From: CADEDH01 sp039029735
Lineage (GTDB): Bacteria > Actinomycetota > Acidimicrobiia > Acidimicrobiales > SZUA-35
Assembly (NCBI GenBank): GCA_039029735.1
Contig: JBCCFL010000024.1
Span: forward strand, 18,038-82,037
Direction: 5' to 3'
DNA length: 64,000 nucleotides
A program made the translations under genes and the position numbers. The notes below the pieces were generated by a model. It searched no databases. It had not been told where the DNA came from and was given only the letters and a program-made list of their open reading frames with translations. Below are positions 8,438 through 16,947 of the stretch, piece after piece; position 1 is the stretch's first letter, and every line of letters begins with the position of its first letter.

Positions 8438-9745
8438 TCAGCCGAAGAACTTGCGGCGATTGGCAGCGGGCGCTGGCGACGCCTTGGCGCCGTCGAGGAA
8501 CTTCTGGGCGAGCTGCTCGAACGCTCGCGATACCGCCGACTTCGGCGCAGAGAGCACGACCGGTGCGCCCTTGTTCACCGAGATCGGCACGATCACATCC
8601 GAGGGCACGTGGGCCATCGCAGCCACCCGGAGGGTGCGTTCCACCTCGGTGACGTCGAGCTTGACCTTCGAGTCCGCACGGTTCAGCACGAGATGGAGCT
8701 TCTCCGGCGGCACCTCGAGCATGGCCAGCGTGCCGAGGCCGATCTTCACGTTCTTGATGTTCGGGATGTCGAGGCCGGCCACGAGCACGATGTCGTCGGC
8801 CACCTCGAGGATGCTGAGCACCACCTCGTTGAAGATGGCGGGCAGATCCACCACCACGTGGGCGGCGAAGGTACGGACCAGCTCGATGAGCTGCACCATC
8901 TGCTCGCCGGTCACCTGGTCGGCGAACGTGGGCTCCACCGGCGCCGGCAGCACGAGCAGGCCACTCGGTTCGTGCTCGGTCATGAGCTGGCGCAGCACGC
9001 CGGGGTCCCCGTCGCCGAGATGGCCGACGGCATCGACCACCGTGTGTTGGGGCTGAAGCTTGAGCATCACGGCCACATCGCCGAACTGCAGGTGGCCGTC
9101 GATCAGGACCACGGGCTTCTCCGACCGCTGAGCCATCACAACGGCGAGGTTGGTTGCCGTGACCGACTTCCCAGAACCGCCCTTGGTCGAGAAGATGCTC
9201 AGCACCGGGGCCACCTCGCCGTCGCCGGCGAAGTCGGGGGCCGGAGCCTCCGGCATGCCGGCGAGGGCCGACATGGCCGAGTTCGACGCGAGCCCCTCCG
9301 CGATGCGGGCGATCGAGTCCGACAGGAGGTCGGCATCGATGGGGGCGCCGATCACATCCTTCACACCGACGCGCAGCGCCCGCTGGAGCAGCGCCGTCGA
9401 CAGCTCTCCGGTGACCAGCAGGCAGCCGACGTTGGGATGGACGCGGCTCCACTGTTCGATCACTGCGAGGTCGCCATCGGAGGCACACGACGGACCGAGC
9501 ACCACCACGACCGGCTCGGGGCCCAGCCTGGTCTCCATGTCCGCCAGCGAGGCCGCGGTGTCGATCGGCCCGTCGAGCAGACCCGAGAGGTAGTCACGTA
9601 CCGCCTGGTCGGCGTCGACCACGGCGATGGGGACGCCACCGTGAAGACCGCCACCAGCCGCCTGCAACTCGGCATCGAGCTCGCTGTCGATCCCGAAGCT
9701 GTCAAAGCTGAAGCTGTCGAGATCGGCCGAGTTGAAATCACTCAT
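8438..9745 (-). CDS. tadZ: TadZ/CpaE-type pilus-localising ATPase
   Basis: This 435-aa protein has an N-terminal receiver-like domain (GVPIAVVDADQAVRDYL, PVVVVLGPSCASDG) and a MinD/ParA ATPase domain with deviant Walker A STKGGSGKSVTATNLAV. Switch regions include VLIDGHLQFGDVA and HVVVDLPAIFNE. In the family such proteins place the Tad machine at the right site in the cell. ATG 9745 is chosen because AAGGAG sits 5 nt upstream. A longer frame to 9835 would run into cpaB. The N-terminal receiver-like domain probably lacks phosphorylation, as is usual for TadZ. Confidence 0.93.
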   Translation of the reverse strand: MSDFNSADLDSFSFDSFGIDSELDAELQAAGGGLHGGVPIAVVDADQAVRDYLSGLLDGPIDTAASLADMETRLGPEPVVVVLGPSCASDGDLAVIEQWSRVHPNVGCLLVTGELSTALLQRALRVGVKDVIGAPIDADLLSDSIARIAEGLASNSAMSALAGMPEAPAPDFAGDGEVAPVLSIFSTKGGSGKSVTATNLAVVMAQRSEKPVVLIDGHLQFGDVAVMLKLQPQHTVVDAVGHLGDGDPGVLRQLMTEHEPSGLLVLPAPVEPTFADQVTGEQMVQLIELVRTFAAHVVVDLPAIFNEVVLSILEVADDIVLVAGLDIPNIKNVKIGLGTLAMLEVPPEKLHLVLNRADSKVKLDVTEVERTLRVAAMAHVPSDVIVPISVNKGAPVVLSAPKSAVSRAFEQLAQKFLDGAKASPAPAANRRKFFG

Positions 9746-9773
9746 CACTGCTCCTTGTGCGTGCCGGGGTGGA

Positions 9774-10679
9774 CTATCGGGCCTCTTCGACGTCGCCGTC
9801 GGGCCCGTATGGTGTGAGGCGCTCGGGGTCCTCACCGGGCAGAACGGTGTTGCCGTAGTCGAGCGGAGGAAGCTCGACGGGCTCGTAGGTCCGGGGCAGC
9901 AACGACAGGTAGAGGTTCTCCACGCCGATGCTGAGAATGACCTGGGCGGCCTCGGGCGGCACGGCCAGGGTGATCAGGCCGCCGTTGCGACCGGCGGTGC
10001 CTTCGGCCTCCTCCTCGGTCTCACCGAGGTCAGGTGCGAGCGAACGATCGATGGCGAGCACCTCGGCCCGCTGGTAGAGGTACCGGGCCACGTAGCCGTA
10101 GGTGGCGATCGTGCCGCCCTCCTCGCTTGTGGCCGCGGCGCCGTCGGCGTCATCCGCCGGTTCGCTGAGGCCCTCGGCCGCCAGCGCCTCGAAGGTGTCG
10201 GGGTCGTCGATGGGCCGCACCGAGAGCACATTCACGTGGTCGCCCGGCTCGATCAGATAGGCCGCACCCTTCACCTGGTCGACGTTGAACGTGACCGTGA
10301 CGAGGTTGTCCTCTTCGAGCCGATCCGTGATGCCGGTGTTCACCACGTCGGGGGCGACGAAGTTGCCCACCACAAGCGGTGAGTTCACGGGCAGGTCGGT
10401 CACCGCCACGAGGCCGGCGAGTTCGAGGCTCGGATCCTCGATGGACGTTGCCGGCTTGAACTCGGCCGGGATCTCGGTTTCGTAGATGAGTCCCTGGCTG
10501 ATGGCCTGCTCGGCCGTGGTGCCCTTGGCGATGGGTCGCCGGACGGCCCACACGATCTCGGGCTCGGCGTTGTCGTAGACCGCACCCTCGACGTTGCGGA
10601 CGTAGTTGACGAGCCCGAACGACGCCAGGAGGCCAACGGCCACTGCGACGATGAGGATGATCGTACGTCGTGAGTTCAC
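9774..10679 (-). CDS. cpaB: CpaB/RcpC-type Tad pilus protein (SAF domain)
   Basis: This 301-aa protein starts with one membrane anchor (TIILIVAVAVGLLASFGLV) followed by an extracytoplasmic region. The SAF-like part (VRRPIAKGTTAEQAISQGLI, VTDLPVNSPLVVGNF) and the RcpC/CpaB part (VTVTFNVDQVKGAAYLIEPG, LAVPPEAAQVILSIG) are both present. An acidic, Ala/Glu-rich linker separates them. CpaB is thought to help assemble or stabilise the pilus channel or bind cell-wall glycan. GTG 10679 has AGGAGAG 4-5 nt upstream. It is the first gene of the minus-strand tad operon and starts 163 nt from rpsA. Confidence 0.9.
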   Translation of the reverse strand: MNSRRTIILIVAVAVGLLASFGLVNYVRNVEGAVYDNAEPEIVWAVRRPIAKGTTAEQAISQGLIYETEIPAEFKPATSIEDPSLELAGLVAVTDLPVNSPLVVGNFVAPDVVNTGITDRLEEDNLVTVTFNVDQVKGAAYLIEPGDHVNVLSVRPIDDPDTFEALAAEGLSEPADDADGAAATSEEGGTIATYGYVARYLYQRAEVLAIDRSLAPDLGETEEEAEGTAGRNGGLITLAVPPEAAQVILSIGVENLYLSLLPRTYEPVELPPLDYGNTVLPGEDPERLTPYGPDGDVEEAR

Positions 10680-10784
10680 GACTCTCTCCTGGGTTCAGCG
10701 GCCCCGAGATCTCGGCCCGCGCTGTGCTGACGTAGCTGTCACATCGGCGCAGCGGGCGCCGGGGTTAGCGGAACGCCAAAACGG

Positions 10785-10814
10785 CGATCGCCGCCCCGTC
10801 AAGGGCGGCGATCG
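10785..10814 (-). terminator. Rho-independent terminator of rpsA
   Basis: CGATCGCCGCCC (10785-10796) pairs perfectly with GGGCGGCGATCG (10803-10814) around loop CGTCAA. On the minus strand the stem is followed by CCGTTTTGGC, a short T-run. It lies 28 nt after the rpsA stop and before the cpaB promoter region, separating the two transcripts. The remaining spacer 10680-10784 shows no gene. Confidence 0.8.
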
Positions 10815-10842
10815 TGGAGAGTTGAATTGAGCGTGACTGGCG

Positions 10843-12165
10843 TCAGCTCTCGCCCTCGGGGGCCGGGGCGGGAGCGGCTTCAGGGGCAGGGGCAGCGGCA
10901 GGGGCAGCGGCCTCGCCTCCACCGTCGAGCTCCTCGTAGTACTCGGCCCAGGCTGCCTCAGTGGCGGGATCGACCTCGGTCGGGCCGATGTAGTTGCCCT
11001 CGTCGTCGAACGCGTGCTCGCCGAAGTGCTCCTGGTACTCCTGAGCGACGACGCCACCCTCGGCGGCCTGCTTGATCGACAGGCTGATACGACGACGCTG
11101 GAGGTCGATGTCGATGATCTTCACCCACAGCTCCTCGCCGGGGGTGACAACCTGCTCGGGCAGGTCCACGTGATGGGCCGACATCTCCGAGATGTGCACG
11201 AGACCCTCGATGCCGTCGCCCACCTGGACGAACGAACCGAAGGGCACGAGCTTGGTGACACGGCCGTAGACCAGCTCGCCCACCCGGTGGCTGGAGGCGA
11301 ACTCCTGCCACGGATCCTGCTGCGTGGCCTTCAGCGACAGGCTGATGCGCTCACGGCTGAGGTCGACTTCGAGCACCTGCACGGTGACCTCGTCGCCAAC
11401 AGCGACGACAGAACCGGGGTGATCGACGTGCTTCCAGGACAGCTCCGACACGTGGATGAGGCCGTCCATGCCGCCAAGGTCGACGAAGGCGCCGAAGTTG
11501 ACGACCGACGACACTACGCCGCTGCGAACCTCGCCCGGGTGCAGGTTGGCGAGGAAGTCCTCGCGCTGCTCCTTCTGGGTCTCTTCGAGGTAGGCCCGGC
11601 GGGACAGCACCACGTTGTTGCGGTTCTTGTCGAGCTCGATGATCTTGGCTTCGAGGCTGCGGCCGACGTAGGGCTGCAGATCGCGAACCCGACGCAGTTC
11701 GACGAGCGACGCCGGGAGGAAGCCACGGAGACCGATGTCGAGGATGAGACCACCCTTGACCACCTCGATCACGGGGCCGGACACGACCCCGTCGCGCTCC
11801 TTGACCTCTTCGATGGTGCCCCATGCCCGCTCGTACTGCGCCCGCTTCTTGGACAGCAGCAAGCGACCTTCCTTGTCCTCCTTCTGGAGGACAAGAGCCT
11901 CGAGCACATCGCCGACCGCAACGACCTCGCCTGGATCGACGTCATTGCGGATCGAGAGCTCTCGGGAGGGAATGACGCCCTCGCTCTTGTACCCGATGTC
12001 GAGAAGGACTTCGTCTCGATCGACCCGCACCACGGTGCCGGTGACGAGTTGGCCATCGTCGACCACCACCATTGAGGCGGCGTAGGCGTCGTCGAGGGAA
12101 CCTTCGAGATCGTTGGCCGTTATCTGGCGGGGGGTGTACCCATTGCTGTCATTGCTGTCGGACAT
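10843..12165 (-). CDS. rpsA: 30S ribosomal protein S1
   Basis: This 440-aa protein carries four S1 RNA-binding domains. The first contains VTGTVVRVDRDEVLLDIGYK, the second VEVVKGGLILDIGLRGFLPA-like sequence, the third VSSVVNFGAFVDLGGMDGL and the fourth VTKLVPFGSFVQVGDGIEGL. It binds mRNA on the small ribosomal subunit. ATG 12165 is preferred; GTG 12207 would add 14 residues encoded by atypical codons. The C-terminus is a short Ala/Pro/Glu tail, and there are fewer domains than the six of Escherichia coli S1, as is usual in actinobacteria. A -10-like TAGCCT lies at 12318-12313 on the minus strand. The order polA-rpsA near an ANTAR regulator is also found in mycobacteria. Confidence 0.96.
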   Translation of the reverse strand: MSDSNDSNGYTPRQITANDLEGSLDDAYAASMVVVDDGQLVTGTVVRVDRDEVLLDIGYKSEGVIPSRELSIRNDVDPGEVVAVGDVLEALVLQKEDKEGRLLLSKKRAQYERAWGTIEEVKERDGVVSGPVIEVVKGGLILDIGLRGFLPASLVELRRVRDLQPYVGRSLEAKIIELDKNRNNVVLSRRAYLEETQKEQREDFLANLHPGEVRSGVVSSVVNFGAFVDLGGMDGLIHVSELSWKHVDHPGSVVAVGDEVTVQVLEVDLSRERISLSLKATQQDPWQEFASSHRVGELVYGRVTKLVPFGSFVQVGDGIEGLVHISEMSAHHVDLPEQVVTPGEELWVKIIDIDLQRRRISLSIKQAAEGGVVAQEYQEHFGEHAFDDEGNYIGPTEVDPATEAAWAEYYEELDGGGEAAAPAAAPAPEAAPAPAPEGES

Positions 12166-12373
12166 GTGGAGTGCCAGATCTTGGCTTACATCGGTGGTAG
12201 TGGACACGGAAGAGAGGGATGCTTTCTGGAACCAGTCGCCTGTTTCGGCTCGAAGACGGCGAGCCCCAGGGCAGAAACGGCAACAGGACCGAGACGTTCT
12301 CGGCCTGTGACGAGGCTAGCAGCAGCAATCGCTGGCACCTATCTTCTCCTGACGCCGCCGTCAAGGCGAACGG

Positions 12374-13168
12374 TCACCCAATCGACCGCGACTGCGCGAT
12401 GAGGAGGAACTCCGGCACATCGGTGCTCGGCGGGTCCGGTCGGTACGCTCCCGGCGTGACGCCGTGGACGGCTCGGACCTCGGCTCCAACCGCCCGAGCC
12501 AGCAGCCGCAGCTCACGGGGCGTGTAGCAGGTGGTCCACAGCGAGGTCTGCAGCTCTGCGCCGCGGGTGTCCTTCACCACCGTCTGTTCGTGATTCACGC
12601 CGCTGTCAGCGTCGAAACTGTCGTGATCCTCGAGGTAGCGGAGCTGGAAATAGGCCGAGAACGCCGACACTGCGATCATGCCGGTGGGGGCGACGGCGTC
12701 GACCATGCCAGCCAGGATCGACTCGTCCAGTTCTCGTTCTGGGCGTTGGCGGGAACCGGGACCGGCGGTGAGCCCGAATGCGCCCTGACACAGCGAGATC
12801 GCAGCGTCGAAACCGCCGCTGATGCCGTCGTTCGCCAGTACGGCGCCGAGATCCCGTGCGTCGCCCACCACGAAGCGGGCGTGATCATCGAGGCCCGCCT
12901 CGGTGGCCGCAGTGGTGGCGAGCTCGACGAACTCAGCCGAAATGTCCACCCCCGTCACGTGGTGCCCGGCCGCAGCGAAGGCGAGTGCGTGGCGACCGGG
13001 GCCACAGCCGACGTCGAGGATGCGGGAACCGGGGGCGAGGCTCAGCATGGCGGTGAGCGCCTCGACCTCCTGGTCGGTGCCCATCGTGAACGAATAGCGG
13101 AGGTAGGCCGCGCCGAGGTGCTCGGCCACCGGCTCGAACCAGTGGCCCTCACTCGGCCGCATACCCAT
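12374..13168 (-). CDS. Class I SAM-dependent methyltransferase
   Basis: This 264-aa protein has methyltransferase motif I ILDVGCGPGRHALAFAAAGH, the acidic residue of motif II in VTGVDISAEFV and a motif around FVVGDARDLG. The substrate cannot be told from sequence. The C-terminal half has an aromatic-rich segment (FSAYFQLRYLEDHDSF) that may shape the acceptor pocket. ATG 13168 and ATG 13162 are both possible starts. It lies 11 nt after polA on the same strand and probably shares its transcript. The 208-nt gap between its stop and rpsA holds only the rpsA promoter region. Confidence 0.85.
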   Translation of the reverse strand: MGMRPSEGHWFEPVAEHLGAAYLRYSFTMGTDQEVEALTAMLSLAPGSRILDVGCGPGRHALAFAAAGHHVTGVDISAEFVELATTAATEAGLDDHARFVVGDARDLGAVLANDGISGGFDAAISLCQGAFGLTAGPGSRQRPERELDESILAGMVDAVAPTGMIAVSAFSAYFQLRYLEDHDSFDADSGVNHEQTVVKDTRGAELQTSLWTTCYTPRELRLLARAVGAEVRAVHGVTPGAYRPDPPSTDVPEFLLIAQSRSIG

Positions 13169-13179
13169 TCTTCGTGTAC

Positions 13180-15855
13180 CTACTCTTTGGCGTCGGCCCA
13201 GGTGGCGCCGAGGGCGAGGTTGACCTCGAGGGGCACGAGCAACTCGAACGCGCCATGCATCTCGGCCAGGACTGCGGCCGACACGGAATCGACCTCACCT
13301 GCCGGCACCTCGAGGATCACCTCGTCGTGCACCTGGAGCACGATGCGGCTCTCGAACCCCTCGGTCACGAGCCGGTCGTCGAGGCGAACCAGTGCCACTT
13401 TGAAGATGTCGGCGGCGAGCCCCTGGATGCCGGCGTTCATCGCCTGACGCTCACCGGCCTGACGGATCCTGGGGTTGTCGCTGCGCAGCTCGGGAATCGC
13501 CCGACGGCGCCCGAAGAGCGTCTCGGTGTAGCCGCGGTTGCGAGCCTCGGTGACGGTGGCGTCCATGTAGTCGCGTACGGCGGGGAACCCGTCGAAATAG
13601 GCGTCGAGGATCACCTGGGCCTCACGGGTGGGGATACCGAGGCGTTGGCCGAGCCCGTAGGCCTCCATGCCGTAGGCGAGGCCGTACGACACCATCTTCG
13701 CCCGGCTCCGCTGCTCGAAGTCGACGTCGTCGGGCTCGATGTCGAACACCCTCGCCGCGGTGGCGCGGTGCACGTCGGCCCCAGTGGTGAACGCCTCGAT
13801 CAGGCCCGGGTCCTCGGCGAGGTGGGCGATGCAGCGCAGCTCGATCTGATTGTAGTCGGCCACCAGGAACTGCAGCCCGCGACCAGGCACGAAGGCCTTG
13901 CGGAACGAACGACCGAGCTCGGTGCGCACGGGGATGTTGTGGAGGTTGGGGTTCTCGCTCGAGAGCCGACCGGTGCGGGCCACCGTCTGGTTGAAGGTGG
14001 CGTGGATCCGATCGTCGTCGCTCACCGAGGCCAGGAGCGACTGCCCGTAGGTCGACCGGAGCTTCTCCACCTCGCGGTAGCGCAGCAGGTGCTCGATGAT
14101 CGGGTGCTCACCCACGAGCTTTTCGAGCGTGGCCTGGTCGGTGGAGTAGCCCGTCTTCGTCTTCTTCTGCGGAGTGAGCTCCAGCTTCTCGAAGAGGATC
14201 TCTCGCAGCTTCTTGGTGGAGTTCACGTTGAACTCCTCGCCGGCGTCGGTCTGGATCTGGGCCGCCAGTGATTCGGCCTCGGCCGTCATCTCATCATTGA
14301 GCGACTGCAGCTCGGAACGGTCGACCGCCACCCCGAGGCTCTCCATCCGGGCCAGCACCCGCACGAGCGGTACCTCGACCGCGCTGTTCAGCTCGTCGAG
14401 GCCGTCGGTGGTGAGTGCGGCCTCCAGCGGCCTCCGCAACTGGGCGAGGGCCGCAGCGTTGCGGGCGGCCCGCTCGGCCAGGCTCACGGTCTGCTCACCG
14501 AAGTCGAGCTGGCCGTCCGGGGGGCCGTCGTCGTCGGGGAGGCGGAAATCGGTGTGGATCGCGAGCAGCTCGCCGAGGGGGTAGGCGTTGCCGGCCGGGT
14601 CGAGCAGGTAGGCCGCCAGCGAGGTGTCGAGTTCGAGGCGGGCCAGGTCGATGCCGAGCTCGTCGAGCGCCCTGATCAAGGGCTTGGCGTCATGGGCGGT
14701 CACGCCCGGCCCGTCGGCGCCGAAGGCTTCGGTGAGGGCGGCGCCGACAGCGGGAGCTGCCAGCTGCTCACCCGTGAGCCACACCACGTCGGGGCTGGCC
14801 GAGATGGCCAGCGCGAGACCAGCGAGGGCGCCCTCGTCAGTGCCGGCGTCGATCGAGAGCGGCTCGTCGGCCGCAGCAGCTGCGGCGGCGAGTGACGCCA
14901 CCGTCTGCGCCCCCTCGTCGGCCGATGGTGCCGGCGTGACCGACACCTCCAGCACCACGCTCTCGTCGTCCGCCACCCCGGGGGCGAACGCCTCGTGGAG
15001 CCGGTCGAGCAATGTGCGGAACTCCAGGAAATCGAAGAGCTTCTTCACCTCGTCGGCGTCGTATGGCTCGATGCCCACCACGTCGTCGATCGAAATCTCG
15101 AGCGGCACCTGGCGGTCGAGCTCCATCACCACGGTGTTGATGCGGACCTCGTCCTCGTTGGCCGCAAGGTTCTCTCGGAGCTTCGGGGTCTGAGCGTCGA
15201 CGCTCTCGAACAGGCCATCGATGTCGCCGTAGGTGTTGATCAGCTTGGCCGCCGTCTTCTCCCCCACCCCCGGCACGCCAGGGAGGTTGTCGGAGGTGTC
15301 GCCCCTCAGCGCCGCATACTGCACGTACTTGTCGGGGGTGACGCCGGTGCGCTCAGCTATCCCGGCCTCGTCGTACACGGCATAGTCCGACACGCCGCGC
15401 TTGTTGTAGACCACCTTTACCCACGGGTCGGCAACGAGCTGGAAGCTGTCGCGATCACCAGTCACGACGAGGGCGTTGATCTCGCGGTCAGCCGCCTGGG
15501 TGGCCAGCGTTGCGAGGATGTCGTCCGCCTCGTAGCCGGCGAGGTCGAGCTGCGGGATGCGAAGCACGTCGAGCACCTCGCGCACGATGCCCATCTGCTG
15601 GCGCAGGATGTCGGGGGCAGCAGAGCGGTTCGCCTTGTAGGTGTCGACCTGTTCGTGGCGGAACGTTGGCTCAGGCCGGTCGAAGGCGACCGCCAGGCCA
15701 TCGGGCTGATGGTCGCGCACCAGGTTGATCAGCATCGAGGTGAACCCGAGCACCGCATTGGTGACCTGTCCGCTCGACGTCGCGAGATCCTGCGGGAGCG
15801 CGTGGAACGCCCGGTAGGTGAGCGAGTTGCCGTCGACGAGCATCAGTGTGGTCAT
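13180..15855 (-). CDS. polA: DNA polymerase I
   Basis: This 891-aa protein has the standard order: 5' nuclease (DGNSLTYRAFHALP, GYEADDILATLA, GDRDSFQLV, GDTSDNLPGVPGVGEKTA), a 3'-5' exonuclease-like region, and a family A polymerase with motif A VADYNQIELRCIAHL, motif B RAKMVSYGLAYGMEAYG and motif C LQVHDEVILEV. The exonuclease region is degenerate: the first acidic motif reads SIDAGTDEG instead of DTET and the third lacks its Asp, so proofreading is probably absent. The O-helix residue matching E. coli Phe762 is Tyr, as in mycobacterial PolA. The start overlaps the ANTAR regulator stop by 4 nt. Confidence 0.97.
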   Translation of the reverse strand: MTTLMLVDGNSLTYRAFHALPQDLATSSGQVTNAVLGFTSMLINLVRDHQPDGLAVAFDRPEPTFRHEQVDTYKANRSAAPDILRQQMGIVREVLDVLRIPQLDLAGYEADDILATLATQAADREINALVVTGDRDSFQLVADPWVKVVYNKRGVSDYAVYDEAGIAERTGVTPDKYVQYAALRGDTSDNLPGVPGVGEKTAAKLINTYGDIDGLFESVDAQTPKLRENLAANEDEVRINTVVMELDRQVPLEISIDDVVGIEPYDADEVKKLFDFLEFRTLLDRLHEAFAPGVADDESVVLEVSVTPAPSADEGAQTVASLAAAAAAADEPLSIDAGTDEGALAGLALAISASPDVVWLTGEQLAAPAVGAALTEAFGADGPGVTAHDAKPLIRALDELGIDLARLELDTSLAAYLLDPAGNAYPLGELLAIHTDFRLPDDDGPPDGQLDFGEQTVSLAERAARNAAALAQLRRPLEAALTTDGLDELNSAVEVPLVRVLARMESLGVAVDRSELQSLNDEMTAEAESLAAQIQTDAGEEFNVNSTKKLREILFEKLELTPQKKTKTGYSTDQATLEKLVGEHPIIEHLLRYREVEKLRSTYGQSLLASVSDDDRIHATFNQTVARTGRLSSENPNLHNIPVRTELGRSFRKAFVPGRGLQFLVADYNQIELRCIAHLAEDPGLIEAFTTGADVHRATAARVFDIEPDDVDFEQRSRAKMVSYGLAYGMEAYGLGQRLGIPTREAQVILDAYFDGFPAVRDYMDATVTEARNRGYTETLFGRRRAIPELRSDNPRIRQAGERQAMNAGIQGLAADIFKVALVRLDDRLVTEGFESRIVLQVHDEVILEVPAGEVDSVSAAVLAEMHGAFELLVPLEVNLALGATWADAKE

Positions 15856-16442
15856 GGTGCAGGTGGGATCTCGATCTCGCCGTCCAGTACCGCCTGGGCC
15901 ACCTTCTTCATGGAGGTGCGCTGCGACATCGCCGTTTGCTGCAGGTAGCGGAACGAGTCCTGCTCCTTCCAGCTGTGACTGTCCATGAGCACGCCCTTGG
16001 CCCGGTCGATCACCTTGCGGGCCTCGAGCCGCTCAGTGAGAGACTCGGTCTCCTTGGCCAGCACTTCGAGCTCGCGGAACCGGGCCACTGCAAGCTCGAT
16101 GGCGGGCACCAGCTCCTCTGACTTGAACGGCTTGACGAGATAGGCCATCGCCCCGACGTCACGGGCCTGCTCCACGAGGTCGCGCTGGGCGTAGGCGGTG
16201 AGGATCACAACCGCTGCCAAGCGGTCGCCCATGATCTCGCGGGCGGCGGTGAGGCCGTCGACCTCGGGCATCATCACGTCGAGGATCACCACGTCGGCGC
16301 TGGTGTCGCGCACCAACTGCACGGCCTCGGCCCCGTTCGAGGCCTCCCCCACCACCTCATATCCCTCTTCGGACAGGCTCTCGGTGATGTCGAGGCGAAT
16401 CAGCGGTTCGTCTTCGGCGATGACCACCCGGACCGCGTTCAC
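15852..16442 (-). CDS. pdtaR: ANTAR-domain response regulator (PdtaR-like antiterminator)
   Basis: This 196-aa protein has a receiver domain (VVIAEDEPLIRLDI, phospho-acceptor Asp55 in VVILDVMMPE, Lys in AYLVKPF). A coiled-coil linker leads to a C-terminal ANTAR RNA-binding domain with RLEARKVIDRAKGVLM and QDSFRYLQQTAMSQR. ANTAR proteins bind paired hexanucleotide hairpins in nascent RNA and prevent termination. In Mycobacterium the homologue PdtaR lies near polA and works with sensor kinase PdtaS; no PdtaS is visible here. GTG 16442 overlaps the preceding small gene by 4 nt and the stop overlaps polA by 4 nt. The target RNA is unknown. Confidence 0.93.
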   Translation of the reverse strand: MNAVRVVIAEDEPLIRLDITESLSEEGYEVVGEASNGAEAVQLVRDTSADVVILDVMMPEVDGLTAAREIMGDRLAAVVILTAYAQRDLVEQARDVGAMAYLVKPFKSEELVPAIELAVARFRELEVLAKETESLTERLEARKVIDRAKGVLMDSHSWKEQDSFRYLQQTAMSQRTSMKKVAQAVLDGEIEIPPAP

Positions 16443-16732
16443 GACCAGGCCTTCGTGAGCTGATCGAGCAGGGAGTCCTGCTTCGATTCCAGTTTCGCCA
16501 ACCTCTTCGTCATCGACTCCCGATCCCGTCTCATTGCGGCCACGGCCTTGGTCGCATCCCGGTGTTCGTGGGCGGCGAGCGGTGTTTCCGACACCATCGC
16601 CCGCAAGCGGGCGTCATCGGCTTCGTCGATGAAGTGCTGGAGTTGCTCGTCGAGGACCCGCAGTTCATCGCGCAGCGCTCGCAACTCATCGCCCACCGTG
16701 GTGAGCTTTCGTTCGATTGATGCACGCGACAT
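16439..16732 (-). CDS. Small coiled-coil protein
   Basis: This 97-aa, highly charged protein is predicted to be helical almost throughout, with heptad-like stretches LTTVGDELRALRDELRVLDE and SMTKRLAKLESKQDSLLDQL. No known family is recognised. The start ATG 16732 is chosen because longer frames run through the tRNA gene. It overlaps the ANTAR regulator start by 4 nt (GTGA), so the two are probably translated together, and it may act with that regulator or with DNA/RNA. This functional link is inference from gene order. Confidence 0.75.
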   Translation of the reverse strand: MSRASIERKLTTVGDELRALRDELRVLDEQLQHFIDEADDARLRAMVSETPLAAHEHRDATKAVAAMRRDRESMTKRLAKLESKQDSLLDQLTKAWS

Positions 16733-16758
16733 GGCGGACCTGGGATACGTGGTTTGTG

Positions 16759-16844
16759 TGGTGCCCGGGGTGGGATTCGAACCCACACGCCCTCTCGGAC
16801 AGCGGATTTTGAGTCCGCCGCGTCTGCCATTCCGCCACCCGGGC
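16759..16844 (-). tRNA. tRNA-Leu(CAA)
   Basis: The minus strand folds as a class II tRNA. The acceptor GCCCGGG pairs with CCCGGGC, followed by discriminator A and an encoded CCA. The anticodon stem GCGGA/TCCGC encloses loop CTCAAAA with anticodon CAA. The variable arm is long, and the T arm is GTGGG-TTCGAAT-CCCAC. It reads UUG leucine codons. Confidence 0.96.
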
Positions 16845-16947
16845 GAGGAAGGTCGATGGTAGCGGCTGGGACTCACCCCATGAGGTTTTTCGAATTGCGT
16901 GAAACCTTCTCGATGACGCCTTGGTCTGAACGTTCGTGACCTCGGTG

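Noticed and set aside
12166..12207. Fourteen-residue N-terminal extension of S1 from GTG 12207
   Set aside because: Codons there are atypical for the genome and the ATG at 12165 gives a normal N-terminus, though the longer form cannot be excluded.
16733..16876. Longer form of the small coiled-coil protein
   Set aside because: The extension is the tRNA-Leu gene read as protein.
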